DNA from: Thalassotalea psychrophila
Lineage (GTDB): Bacteria; Pseudomonadota; Gammaproteobacteria; Enterobacterales; Alteromonadaceae
Direction of reading: 5' to 3'
Length of the DNA stretch: 64,000 nucleotides
Assembly (NCBI RefSeq): GCF_031583595.1
Contig: NZ_CP134145.1
Location: 682,001-746,000 of the forward strand
Shown: piece after piece, positions 52,093 through 61,374 of the stretch
Layout: each line of letters begins with the position of its first letter
Position numbering within the stretch: position 1 is the first letter of the stretch
Notes under the pieces: model-generated
The model's database searches: none
Told to the model about the DNA's origin: nothing
What the model saw: only the letters and a program-made list of their open reading frames with translations
Translations under genes and position numbers: made by a program

Positions 52093-54765
52093 ATGACTGA
52101 ATTACTCAATCACGATATTGATCCTCAAGAAACACAAGAATGGCTAGATTCAATGGAAGCTGTGCTTGAACAAGAAGGTCCAGCACGTGCTCATCAATTA
52201 CTTGAGTCTTTAATTGAACGCGCTCGTCGCGGTGGTACACATTTACCATTTGAAGCAAAAACTGCTTACGTAAACACTATCCCTGTAAATCAAGAACCAC
52301 ATATGCCGGCTGATCAAACTATTGAGTCGCGCATTCGTGCTGCTATTCGTTGGAACGCATTAGTTTTAGTATTACGTGCTTCTAAGAAAGATTTAGAGCT
52401 TGGTGGTCACATTGGTTCATTCGCCTCTTCTGCAATGCTTTATGATGTTGGTTTTAACCACTTCTTTAAAGGTGCGTCAGAAAAAGGCAGTGGCGATTTT
52501 ATTTTTTCACAAGGTCATATTTCTCCTGGTATCTATTCACGTGCGTTCTTAGAAGGGCGTTTAACCGAAGACCAAATGAATAACTTCCGTCAAGAAGTTG
52601 ATGGTAATGGTTTATCTTCATACCCACATCCACACTTAATGCCAGACTTTTGGCAGTTCCCTACGGTATCTATGGGCTTAGGTCCATTACAAGCAATTTA
52701 CACTGCTCGTTTCTTAAAATATCTAACCGATCGTGGAATTAAAGATTGTTCAGGCCAACGTGTGTACTGTTACTTAGGTGACGGTGAAACTGATGAGCCA
52801 GAATCATTAGGAGCTATCGGTTTAGCCTCTCGTGAAGGTTTAGATAACTTAACATTCGTGATCAACTGTAACTTACAGCGTCTTGATGGTCCGGTACGTG
52901 GTAACGGCAAAATTATTCAAGAACTTGAAGGCACATTCCGCGGCGCAGGCTGGGAAGTAGTTAAAGTTATCTGGGGTTCATACTGGGATGCATTAATCGC
53001 TCGTGATACATCAGGTAAACTTTTACAGCTTATGAATGAAACAGTAGATGGCGAATACCAAAACTGTAAAGCCAAAGGTGGTAAATACACTCGCGAAAAC
53101 TTCTTCAACAAGTATCCTGAAACTGCAGCATTAGTAGCGAACATGTCAGATGAAGACATTTACCGCTTAAACCGTGGTGGTCATGATCCAATTAAAGTTT
53201 ATGCAGCTTACAAAAAAGCGATGGAAACTAAAGGCCGCCCAACAGTAATTCTTGCCAAAACAGTTAAAGGTTTCGGTTTAGGTGCTTCTGGTGAAGCATT
53301 GAACATTGCTCACAACGTTAAGAAAATGGACGTTGAGTCAATTAAGCATTACCGCGATCGTTTCAATATTCCGGTAGCGGATGAAGATATTGCAGACTTA
53401 CCGTTCTACAAATTCCCTGAAGATAGTGCTGAATACAAATACATGATGAGTCGCCGTGAAGCATTAGGTGGTTCATTACCTGCACGTTTAGAGCAACCCG
53501 AAGAAGCATTAGAAGTTCCTCAGCTGAAAATATTTGATGCGGTATTAAAAGGCTCGGGTGAGCGAGAAGTATCTTCAACAATGCAATTTGTTCGTATCCT
53601 TAATAACTTATTAAAAGATAAGAAAATAGGTAAGCGCATTGTACCAATCATTCCTGATGAAGCTCGTACTTTTGGCATGGAAGGTTTATTCCGTCAGGTT
53701 GGTATTTACGCTAACGAAGGTCAAAAATATGTTCCACAAGATGCTGACCAAGTGGCTTACTATCGTGAAGATAAAAAGGGTCAAGTACTGCAAGAAGGTA
53801 TTAACGAATTAGGTGCAATGGCGTCATGGGTTGCCTCAGGTACGTCTTACTCTACATGTAATGCTACAACTATCCCATTCTACATTTACTACTCAATGTT
53901 TGGCTTCCAACGTGTTGGTGATTTAGCATGGGCAGCAGCAGACAGCCAAGCACGCGGTTTCTTATTAGGTGCTACTGCTGGTCGTACAACGTTGAATGGT
54001 GAAGGTTTACAACATCAAGATGGTCATTCACATGTGCAAGCTGGATTAATTCCAAACTGTGTTACTTATGATCCTACATACGGTTATGAAGTTGCAGTTG
54101 TCGTACGTGAAGGTTTACGTAGAATGTATGAAGAGAATGAAAACATTTTCTTCTACCTAACGTTAATGAATGAAAACTACAAACACCCTGAAATGCCAAA
54201 AGATGCCGAAGATGACATCATTAAAGGTATTTACAAGTTAGAAACCGTTAAGCCTAGCAAAAAAGCAAAAGCTAATGTCCAACTTATGGGGTCAGGTACT
54301 ATCTTGTTACAAGTGCGCGAAGCGGCGCAAATTCTTGCGAATGATTTTGGTATTTCATCTGATGTTTATTCAGTGACTTCATACAATGAACTAGCTCGTG
54401 AAGGTCAAGAAGCGACTCGTTACAACATGCTTCACCCAGAAGCTGAGCAGAAAGTGCCATTTATTAGCCAAGTAATTACTAGTGAAAATGGTCCGGCAAT
54501 ATCTGCAACTGATTACGTTAAAGCGTATTCTGATCAAGTACGCGCATACATCAATACCGATTACCGTGTATTGGGTACTGACGGTTTTGGTCGCAGTGAT
54601 TCACGTGCAAACTTACGTCGTCATTTTGAAGTTGATCACAACTACATTGTTGTTGCTTCACTATATGAACTAGCTCAACGTGGCGAAATTAAAATGGCAG
54701 TTGTTACTAAAGCAATAAAAGACTTTGGTATTAATGCTGACAAAATTAACCCGCTATACGCATAA
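52093..54765 (+). CDS. aceE: Pyruvate dehydrogenase E1 (homodimeric)
   Basis: An 890-residue thiamine-diphosphate enzyme that decarboxylates pyruvate and transfers the acetyl group to lipoyl-E2. The ThDP motif starts GDGETDEPESLGA and ends in NCNLQRLDGPVRGNG. IRAAIRWNALVLVLRASKKD and the GRTTLNGEGLQHQDGHSHV loop are typical of the large homodimeric E1. Length matches E. coli AceE (887). Confidence 0.98.
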   Translation: MTELLNHDIDPQETQEWLDSMEAVLEQEGPARAHQLLESLIERARRGGTHLPFEAKTAYVNTIPVNQEPHMPADQTIESRIRAAIRWNALVLVLRASKKDLELGGHIGSFASSAMLYDVGFNHFFKGASEKGSGDFIFSQGHISPGIYSRAFLEGRLTEDQMNNFRQEVDGNGLSSYPHPHLMPDFWQFPTVSMGLGPLQAIYTARFLKYLTDRGIKDCSGQRVYCYLGDGETDEPESLGAIGLASREGLDNLTFVINCNLQRLDGPVRGNGKIIQELEGTFRGAGWEVVKVIWGSYWDALIARDTSGKLLQLMNETVDGEYQNCKAKGGKYTRENFFNKYPETAALVANMSDEDIYRLNRGGHDPIKVYAAYKKAMETKGRPTVILAKTVKGFGLGASGEALNIAHNVKKMDVESIKHYRDRFNIPVADEDIADLPFYKFPEDSAEYKYMMSRREALGGSLPARLEQPEEALEVPQLKIFDAVLKGSGEREVSSTMQFVRILNNLLKDKKIGKRIVPIIPDEARTFGMEGLFRQVGIYANEGQKYVPQDADQVAYYREDKKGQVLQEGINELGAMASWVASGTSYSTCNATTIPFYIYYSMFGFQRVGDLAWAAADSQARGFLLGATAGRTTLNGEGLQHQDGHSHVQAGLIPNCVTYDPTYGYEVAVVVREGLRRMYEENENIFFYLTLMNENYKHPEMPKDAEDDIIKGIYKLETVKPSKKAKANVQLMGSGTILLQVREAAQILANDFGISSDVYSVTSYNELAREGQEATRYNMLHPEAEQKVPFISQVITSENGPAISATDYVKAYSDQVRAYINTDYRVLGTDGFGRSDSRANLRRHFEVDHNYIVVASLYELAQRGEIKMAVVTKAIKDFGINADKINPLYA

Positions 54766-54788
54766 TTGACTAGGAAAGGAAAATACAG

Positions 54789-56441
54789 ATGTCTGATATT
54801 AAACAAGTTCTAGTCCCTGATGTTGGTGGTGATGAAGTTGAAATTATTGAGTTATGTGTTGCCGTAGGCGATACAGTTGAAGCTGAAGATGCACTAGTTA
54901 GTGTTGAAACTGACAAAGCTTCAATGGATATTCCTGCACCATTTGCAGGTACTATCACTGAAATTAAAGTTGCCGTTGGTGACAAAATTAATGAAGGTGA
55001 TTTAGTAGTAATGATTGAAGTGGCAGGCGCTGATGCGCCCGCGGCTAGTGTTGAAGCTCCTGCTGCACCTGTTGCGGCAGAGCCAACTCCTGTTGTAGAA
55101 ACTACTCCTGTTGCCGCTCCTGCAGCTCCTGCTGCAAGTGCCGTAATTGAAGTTGTTGTACCTGATATTGGCGAAGACGGTGAAGTTGACGTTATCGAAG
55201 TATTAGTTGCTGCCGGCGATGTTATCGAAGCTGAAGATGGTTTAATTACTCTTGAAACAGATAAAGCGACAATGGACGTGCCATCTCCTGAAGCGGGCAC
55301 GGTAGTTGAAGTTAAAGTTGCTACTGGCGATAAAGTTAAGCAAGGCAGCTTAGTGATTATGCTTGAAACATCTTCTAGCGTAGCAGCGCCTGCACCAGTT
55401 GCAACAACAGCGCCTGTAAAAGAGACGACAGTTGTTGCTCCAGCAGCCCCAGCCGCACCAAAGGCAGCGCCAGTACCACATCATCCAAGTGCGGGTACGA
55501 AGCAAAGCCAAGGTCATATTTATGCATCACCTTCAATTCGCCGTATTGGCCGTGAATTTGGTGTCGATTTAACGCAAGTTAAAGGTACAGGTAATAAAGG
55601 TCGTATTTTAAAAGAAGATGTTCAATCTTATGTTAAGTACGAATTATCACGCCCTAAAGCTACTGCAAACACTTCTGTTTCAGGTGGTGCTGGTGGATTA
55701 CAAGTTATTGGTGCCAAATCTATCGATTTCTCTAAATTTGGTGAAATTGAAACTAAACCACTATCTCGTATTCAAAAAATATCTGGTCCATTTTTACATC
55801 GTAGCTGGGTAACTGTTCCGCATGTTACTCAATTTGATGAAGCAGATATCACCAACGTTGAAGCGTTCCGTAAAGAACAAAACGTTATCGCTGAGAAGAA
55901 AAAGCTTGGCTTTAAAATTACGCCACTTGTTTTCATTTTAAAAGCCGTTGCTGATGCATTAAGTGAATTTCCGGTATTTAACTCAAGCTTGAGTGAAGAC
56001 GGTGAAAGTTTGATCTTGAAAAAATACATCAACATTGGTGTAGCTGTAGATACGCCTAATGGATTAGTTGTACCAGTTGTACGTGATGTTGACCAAAAAG
56101 GCATTCATCAGTTATCTAAAGAGTTATTAGAAATTAGTCTTAAAGCCCGTGACGGTAAGCTGAAAGCTACCGACATGCAAGGTGGCTGTTTTACTATTTC
56201 TAGCCTTGGCGGTATAGGTGGTACAGCGTTTACTCCTATTATTAATGGCCAAGAAGTCGGCATTTTAGGTGTTTCTAAGTCTGAAATGAAACCTAAGTGG
56301 AACGGAAAAGACTTTGAGCCAAAATTAATGTTGCCATTATCTCTGTCGTACGATCACCGTGTAATTGATGGTGCGTTAGCTGCACGCTTTACCGTGCATT
56401 TATCGTCAGTAATGAGTGATATTCGTCAACTAATTTTATAA
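54789..56441 (+). CDS. aceF: Pyruvate dehydrogenase E2, dihydrolipoyl acetyltransferase
   Basis: A 550-residue core protein. Two lipoyl domains carry [10 protein letters not shown] (near 42) and [10 protein letters not shown] (near 158), each with the lipoylated Lys. They are joined by Ala/Pro-rich linkers; E. coli has three such domains. A peripheral E1/E3-binding domain follows ([17 protein letters not shown] near 240), then the catalytic domain ending [13 protein letters not shown] with the active-site His. A strong AGGAAAGG signal precedes the ATG. Confidence 0.97.
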   Translation: MSDIKQVLVPDVGGDEVEIIELCVAVGDTVEAEDALVSVETDKASMDIPAPFAGTITEIKVAVGDKINEGDLVVMIEVAGADAPAASVEAPAAPVAAEPTPVVETTPVAAPAAPAASAVIEVVVPDIGEDGEVDVIEVLVAAGDVIEAEDGLITLETDKATMDVPSPEAGTVVEVKVATGDKVKQGSLVIMLETSSSVAAPAPVATTAPVKETTVVAPAAPAAPKAAPVPHHPSAGTKQSQGHIYASPSIRRIGREFGVDLTQVKGTGNKGRILKEDVQSYVKYELSRPKATANTSVSGGAGGLQVIGAKSIDFSKFGEIETKPLSRIQKISGPFLHRSWVTVPHVTQFDEADITNVEAFRKEQNVIAEKKKLGFKITPLVFILKAVADALSEFPVFNSSLSEDGESLILKKYINIGVAVDTPNGLVVPVVRDVDQKGIHQLSKELLEISLKARDGKLKATDMQGGCFTISSLGGIGGTAFTPIINGQEVGILGVSKSEMKPKWNGKDFEPKLMLPLSLSYDHRVIDGALAARFTVHLSSVMSDIRQLIL

Positions 56442-56808
56442 TTGATAAGCGGTGTAATAATAAAGTTATTACACCGTTACTTTAAGTCGATTTGAAGTGA
56501 CCGTTTATCTGCTGAATAACAAAATTGTTGTACTGGATGAAAGTTTTTACGAAAAGCAGAGACTTAAGTCTAATTTATTACAGTTTTGTTGGCGATTTTT
56601 TGTCACACAATGTAAACTTGCGGGCGAAAATGCTTAGTCATAAAAAATTGTGAACTAAGGCATTAAATTGCAGTAACAAAGCACCCGCTTTTGTTACCTG
56701 TAAACACAGAATTCATACCTTCGGGTATAGTACCAGTTGCATGAGTGGTTGGTATCAGCTTGGCTGACATGAGTTGGTCAATAAATATAAGTAATTTTTG
56801 AGGTTAAC
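56442..56808. other. Long intergenic region aceF / lpdA
   Basis: A 367-base region, long for a pdh operon. An 11-bp-stem hairpin CGGTGTAATAA / TTATTACACCG (56450-56476) follows aceF and may terminate or attenuate. A second hairpin GTAACAAA / TTTGTTAC lies near 56672-56696. lpdA probably also has its own promoter here, which suits its use by several dehydrogenase complexes. I cannot name the regulator. Confidence 0.65.
56450..56476 (+). terminator. Hairpin after aceF, possible terminator or attenuator
   Basis: An 11-bp perfect stem with a 5-base loop starts 9 bases past the aceF stop. The following sequence TTACTTTAAG is only partly T-rich, so termination would be incomplete. Confidence 0.55.
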
Positions 56809-58242
56809 ATGAGTAACGATATTAAAACTCAAGTCGTTGTTTTAGGCGCTGGCCCTGGTGGCTATTCTGCAGCATTTCGTGCTGCTGATCTTGGTTTAGA
56901 TGTAGTATTAGTAGAAAGCCGCGCTACACTTGGTGGTGTTTGTTTAAACGTAGGTTGTATCCCTTCTAAAGCATTACTTCATGTTGCTAAAGTAATAGAT
57001 GATGCTGCTGCAATGGCATCTCACGGTGTTACTTTTGGCACTCCAAAAATTGATTTAGACAAAATTCGCAGCTGGAAAGAAGACGTAATCGGTCAACTTA
57101 CTGGCGGTTTAGGCGGAATGGCTAAAGCGCGTAAAGTTAAAACTGTTACTGGTTTTGGTAAATTTACCGGCAGCAACACTATCGCTGTTGAAGCAAACGA
57201 CGGAACAGTAACCAACATCTCTTTTGATAATGCAATTATCGCTGCTGGTTCTTCAGTGGTCGATTTGCCATTTATCCCTAAAGATGACCCACGTGTTATC
57301 GACTCAACTGGCGCTCTTGAATTACAAGATGTTCCAGCTGAAATGTTAGTTCTAGGTGGTGGTATCATCGGTTTAGAAATGGGTACAGTTTATAACGCCT
57401 TAGGCTCAAACGTATCTGTTGTTGAGTTCGCCGATCAATTAGTACCAGCTGCAGATAAAGACATTGTTAAAGTTTACAACAACTACAACAAGAAAAAATT
57501 CAACATCATGGTATCAACTAAAGTTGTAGCCGTTGAAGCTAAAAAAGATGGTTTATACGTAACATTTGAAGGCAAAAATGCGCCGGCAGAACAAGTTCGT
57601 TACGACAAAATCTTAGTTGCTGTTGGTCGTAAACCAAATGGTCACTTAGTTGCAGCTGATAAAGCTGGTGTTAATGTTGACGAGCGTGGTTTCATTAACG
57701 TTACTAACGAATTACGTACTAACGTTAACCACATCTTCGCTATTGGTGATGTTGTTGGTCAACCTATGCTTGCTCATAAAGCTGTTCATGAAGCACATTG
57801 TGCTGCTGAAGTTATCTCAGGTAAGAAACACGTATTCGACCCACGTTGTATTCCTTCTATTGCTTATACTGATCCAGAAATGGCTTGGGTTGGTGTTACT
57901 GAACGTGAAGCAAAAGAGCAAGGCTTAAACATTGAAGTTGCTAACTTCCCATGGGCTGCTTCTGGTCGTGCAATCGCTTCAGCTCGTACTGAAGGTAAAA
58001 CTAAGATGATCTTCGAAAAAGACACTGGCCGTGTATTAGGTGGTGCTATCGTAGGTATCAATGCTGGTGAAATGCTTGGCGAAATTTGTTTAGCTGTAGA
58101 AATGGGCGCTGATGCAGAAGATATTGGTTTAACTATCCATGCTCACCCAACGTTAAACGAGTCTATTGGTTTAGCTGCAGAAATTTTTGAAGGTTCAATT
58201 ACAGATCTTCCAAATGCAAAAGCCGTTAAAAAGAAAAAGTAA
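56809..58242 (+). CDS. lpdA: Dihydrolipoamide dehydrogenase (E3)
   Basis: A 477-residue FAD flavoprotein that reoxidises lipoamide in the pyruvate and 2-oxoglutarate dehydrogenase complexes. The redox disulfide lies in GGVCLNVGCIPSKALL. FAD and NAD sites are VVVLGAGPGGYSAAFRAADL and VLGGGIIGLEMGTVYNALG. The C-terminal HAHPTLNES holds the catalytic His-Glu. It ends in a Lys-rich tail. Confidence 0.98.
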   Translation: MSNDIKTQVVVLGAGPGGYSAAFRAADLGLDVVLVESRATLGGVCLNVGCIPSKALLHVAKVIDDAAAMASHGVTFGTPKIDLDKIRSWKEDVIGQLTGGLGGMAKARKVKTVTGFGKFTGSNTIAVEANDGTVTNISFDNAIIAAGSSVVDLPFIPKDDPRVIDSTGALELQDVPAEMLVLGGGIIGLEMGTVYNALGSNVSVVEFADQLVPAADKDIVKVYNNYNKKKFNIMVSTKVVAVEAKKDGLYVTFEGKNAPAEQVRYDKILVAVGRKPNGHLVAADKAGVNVDERGFINVTNELRTNVNHIFAIGDVVGQPMLAHKAVHEAHCAAEVISGKKHVFDPRCIPSIAYTDPEMAWVGVTEREAKEQGLNIEVANFPWAASGRAIASARTEGKTKMIFEKDTGRVLGGAIVGINAGEMLGEICLAVEMGADAEDIGLTIHAHPTLNESIGLAAEIFEGSITDLPNAKAVKKKK

Positions 58243-58264
58243 TTTCGCTTTAACTTAGATTATA

Positions 58265-58292
58265 AAAAACGCCAGCATTAGCTGGCGTTTTT
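58265..58292 (+). terminator. Terminator of lpdA
   Basis: A 7-bp GC-rich stem CGCCAGC / GCTGGCG with an ATTA loop is flanked by A5 and T5. It works in both directions by sequence. The 53-bp tandem repeats start at its T run. Confidence 0.93.
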
Positions 58293-58447
58293 GCACATGG
58301 AAGTGCTTATCCTCTCGTACCAAGGATGGGGGAAAGAGAGGGCTTGCACATGGAAGTGCTTATCCTCTCGTACCAAGGATGGGGGAAAGAGAGGGCTTGC
58401 ACATGGAAGTGCTTATCCTCTCGTACCAAGGATGGGGGAAGAGAGGA
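58291..58447. repeat. 53-bp tandem repeat, 3 copies
   Basis: Three near-identical units start at 58291, 58344 and 58397; the last lacks one A in its G/A-rich tail. Each unit contains a small hairpin GCACATGGAAGTGC and a second potential stem CCTCTC...GAGAGG. They fill the gap between the lpdA terminator and the convergent gene at 58454. Confidence 0.95.
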
Positions 58448-58453
58448 ATTAAA

Positions 58454-58930
58454 TTAAAATGGTCGTATTATGGCAATGCCAACCACTGTTGTTGTTTCAC
58501 TGCCGACAAAATCAAAAGCAATTGTTGGGGCAATTTCAAAATCACCTACAGGTATGTCCCAATTAGCCGAAACACGAGTCAAGTCTTCTTCATGACTTGG
58601 GTGGCCATGGCTACCGTTTACTTTTTCCTCACCTACACCAACACCCAAACGCAAATGTTCGATAGGATGAAAGTATACAGAAGCTAGTCTAACCTCAATT
58701 CCTGCACCTTCATGGGCATTGTCAGTATTTTCCATCACAACCCCAGCGCCCCATTTATCGGCAAATTTGTACTCATATTCCAACCCATATGAGAAGTCAG
58801 TTTGACTTTCAATAGTGGTTGCGCCAATGAATATACCTGGAAAGTGTTTTTTATCTGATGCGTGTGCGATGTTCGAAATAGATGCTATCGCAATTAATCC
58901 ATTACAAAAAAGTGGAAGTTTTTTCAACAT
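58454..58930 (-). CDS. Small secreted beta-barrel-like outer-membrane protein
   Basis: A 158-residue protein I cannot name. It has a signal peptide ending AHA before SDKKHFPG. The mature part has alternating polar and hydrophobic strands (YGLEYEYKFADKWGAGVVME, IEVRLASVYFHPIEHLRLGVGVG, FEIAPTIAFDFVG) and a C-terminal Phe, as in outer-membrane barrels. A His-rich loop GSHGHPSHEED could bind metal (inference). At about 136 mature residues it would form a barrel of about eight strands. It is convergent with lpdA. Confidence 0.7.
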   Translation of the reverse strand: MLKKLPLFCNGLIAIASISNIAHASDKKHFPGIFIGATTIESQTDFSYGLEYEYKFADKWGAGVVMENTDNAHEGAGIEVRLASVYFHPIEHLRLGVGVGEEKVNGSHGHPSHEEDLTRVSANWDIPVGDFEIAPTIAFDFVGSETTTVVGIAIIRPF

Positions 58931-59247
58931 TTTGATTACCTTAAGTTAAACAGGTGAATGGTTAAATTCAACATATAATAGTTTTGCCATCCGCCAAGTA
59001 AGCAAATGCCAATGTTTAATCTTAAAAGTATGTTTCAAGTATGAAATTAGTGCAGTGAATTCATATTCTTGAAGTCATGAACATGCTTTTAAACAAATTT
59101 AGATAGGTTTTTATGCCGCGAGTCTAGCGTACCGAATAATAGTATTGCTAGACGAGATTTGTTGAGTCTTGTAGTAAATTGTAATTTTCTAGCTAACATC
59201 AACTCGGAAAATAGAAATGTTAAATAAGGCTGCTGCCTGGAGGGAGG
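58931..59247. other. Intergenic region upstream of the small barrel gene
   Basis: A 317-base AT-rich region without a gene. It should hold the promoter of the 58454-58930 gene. The only structure I see is an inverted repeat GTCTAGC (59122-59128) with GCTAGAC (59157-59163), 28 bases apart. Confidence 0.6.
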
Positions 59248-60288
59248 TTAGTTACAACCTGCCGAATTTAAGCACAGTTCATCACCACCAGCAGGCACTT
59301 TACCCTCTTTATTTATCATGCCGTTAAGCTTAATATTTAAATAGCTCGGCGTTTTATCTTTTAAAGCAACCCACATAATATGATCCATATTAATGCCTGA
59401 TTGAGCATTCATTTCTCCACCTGTAGTCGCTAGCTGAATGTAATCTTTTCCTAAGCGTTCAGTATGTTCATACGAATGTACGTGACCATTAAAAACCGTA
59501 TAATCACTCTCCGATAATGCTTGTTCAATTTGTTTAAAGTGTTGCTCTTTTTTATCTTGCCAAACAGGCTTATGCATAAACAAAAATGTCCAACGAACAT
59601 CTTGATTTTCTTTAATGGCATTAACCATATATTCTTTTTGTTCAGCGCTTATTTCGCCAAATTTACGTTCATCCATTTGCGCATACTCAGTGTAAGCGAA
59701 ATCTCTGGGGTCTTTCTTATACACTTTTATCGCATCATTTCGTTTGGTTTTTAGCTCTTCAAAAAAAACATCAGTAAAGTCTTCACTATCCAATACCAAA
59801 AATAACGCATTTTTATAAACAAAATGATAATAACGAGGGCCTACCTTCTCTTCATACCATTGGCGCATTACATTGTTTGATATATCGTGATTTCCAACTG
59901 TTGGATAAAATTCCAGATCTCGGTTGTTCAAATTTTTGTTAAACGTTGACCATTCTTTGTCCATTTTGGCTATGTCTTCAGTGCCGCCTTCAATTAAATC
60001 GCCAATACTCATAATAAAGTCTGGTTTCATTGCATATATGCTTTGCGCACCTACATTAAAAACACCAGAGCGTTCACCACCCGTAAGGTCGCCTATTATG
60101 GCAAACCTGACAAGTTGTTCATCAGCAGTAGGCGAGCTGAAATTAGTTTTCTGAGACTGAATAGATTCAGTATTTATTTCAGGACTAATATCAGAACTTA
60201 GATCAGGGTTAATATCAGTGCTTGCATCTTCAGTGGCACAAGATATCAGTAAAGTTATAGAGCAGAAAACACATACTAGATTTTTCAT
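59248..60288 (-). CDS. Calcineurin-like metallophosphoesterase lipoprotein
   Basis: A 346-residue protein. A lipoprotein signal MKNLVCVFCSITLLISC has its lipobox Cys at 17, followed by an acidic spacer. The metallophosphoesterase core has all metal motifs: IIGDLTGG (in place of D-x-H), SIGDLIEGG, VGNHDIS, FMHKPVW and NGHVHSYEH. The first His of the usual D-x-H is Leu-Thr here, so one metal site may be altered. The substrate is unknown; likely a periplasmic or surface phosphoesterase. It is the last gene of the envelope operon, 30 bases after the DUF2955 gene. Confidence 0.85.
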   Translation of the reverse strand: MKNLVCVFCSITLLISCATEDASTDINPDLSSDISPEINTESIQSQKTNFSSPTADEQLVRFAIIGDLTGGERSGVFNVGAQSIYAMKPDFIMSIGDLIEGGTEDIAKMDKEWSTFNKNLNNRDLEFYPTVGNHDISNNVMRQWYEEKVGPRYYHFVYKNALFLVLDSEDFTDVFFEELKTKRNDAIKVYKKDPRDFAYTEYAQMDERKFGEISAEQKEYMVNAIKENQDVRWTFLFMHKPVWQDKKEQHFKQIEQALSESDYTVFNGHVHSYEHTERLGKDYIQLATTGGEMNAQSGINMDHIMWVALKDKTPSYLNIKLNGMINKEGKVPAGGDELCLNSAGCN

Positions 60289-60318
60289 TATATGGATCCC
60301 TTTGAAATGATGAAACGT

Positions 60319-61371
60319 TTAAGTTTTAGCTTTGTAAGCCGACTTTATTTGAGTTAATAATGGAGTAGTCAGGTAAGTAGCAAAAATGATGTATCCACAA
60401 GCTGCACCAATTTGTAATATACGAATATAAAACTTCCCTCCAGCGCCGGCATCACCAGAACTTCCTGAAGATATTAGAATAATCATCGTAGTGAGCGCCA
60501 TGGCAAATAATGGTGCAAGGGGGTTATCTGAAAAAATCAACTTAGCAAAGTAAATATTTACCACAGCAAAAAGCAATACTAGCGCTGTAAATGTGGGAGC
60601 AATAAGTAGTAACTTATAAACAGCAATAGCTGCTAATCCTCCGATGGTATTGCCTAATAGTAATGCTTTACTGCCTTTCATTCCCATCAATAAATCTGGT
60701 TTTTGCGCTAAAATAGCAATAAACACTAAAATAAGAAGTGAACTGGTTAAGCCAAAAAACATGAAAAATACGATGGCTGGCATGATAATTATTGTACTTA
60801 GCAAGGCTAATTGAAAACGAGTTGATTTCAATTTTAAGCCTTGTTTTTCTACTTTATCTTCGTATTCAGTATTTGGATTATCAGGGATTATTTCATGCAT
60901 TATCATGGTAATGAGTAATGCAATTAAGCAAGAAAATAAGAATCCGATAGTTACCACGCTTGCGACTTCTTGTTTAAATAAACCTAGCATAGGCACTAAT
61001 GTAAAGCCCACTAACAGCATGGTTATGACAAAATCGTTACCACCAGAATAGCCCCAATATGAAACTAAAAATATCAGTAAGGTCATGATCAAAATAAAAA
61101 CAATAGGGAATGGTAGTAAAAATCGCGTCACTAATATACCTGCACAAAATGCAGTAATACTAACGATAAGGATGCCAAACAGTGCTTTAAATGGCAGTTT
61201 AGGCGAGTTGTTTCCTAAAAAATTTGCCGTAAAAACTGCCGCAATAAACGCTAATGGCCAATCAAATCCGAAAGCAATGGCGATCGCTAGTGTTACACCA
61301 ATCGTAAAACGAATAATCCTTATTCGCTCTGGAGTTTGCTTGTGTAGTTGAGTATTTAAAACCGCAATCAT
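60319..61371 (-). CDS. DUF2955 membrane protein (FUSC-like permease)
   Basis: A 350-residue inner-membrane protein with about ten hydrophobic segments and the N-terminal RIRFTIGVTLAIAIAFGFDWPLAF stretch of DUF2955. Such proteins resemble the membrane half of aromatic-acid exporters (FUSC/AaeB type) and are regularly encoded next to HlyD/EmrA adaptors, as here with a 3-base gap. Function as an efflux permease is inferred. A short charged loop near residue 170 is probably cytoplasmic. Confidence 0.82.
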   Translation of the reverse strand: MIAVLNTQLHKQTPERIRIIRFTIGVTLAIAIAFGFDWPLAFIAAVFTANFLGNNSPKLPFKALFGILIVSITAFCAGILVTRFLLPFPIVFILIMTLLIFLVSYWGYSGGNDFVITMLLVGFTLVPMLGLFKQEVASVVTIGFLFSCLIALLITMIMHEIIPDNPNTEYEDKVEKQGLKLKSTRFQLALLSTIIIMPAIVFFMFFGLTSSLLILVFIAILAQKPDLLMGMKGSKALLLGNTIGGLAAIAVYKLLLIAPTFTALVLLFAVVNIYFAKLIFSDNPLAPLFAMALTTMIILISSGSSGDAGAGGKFYIRILQIGAACGYIIFATYLTTPLLTQIKSAYKAKT

Positions 61372-61374
61372 AAA

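Noticed and set aside
54770..55300. 176-residue minus-strand ORF, Ser/Thr/Ala-rich
   Set aside because: It is antisense to the Ala/Pro/Val-rich lipoyl domains and linkers of aceF.
58291..58447. Possible CRISPR array
   Set aside because: The three units are contiguous 53-bp copies with no unique spacers and no cas genes nearby.
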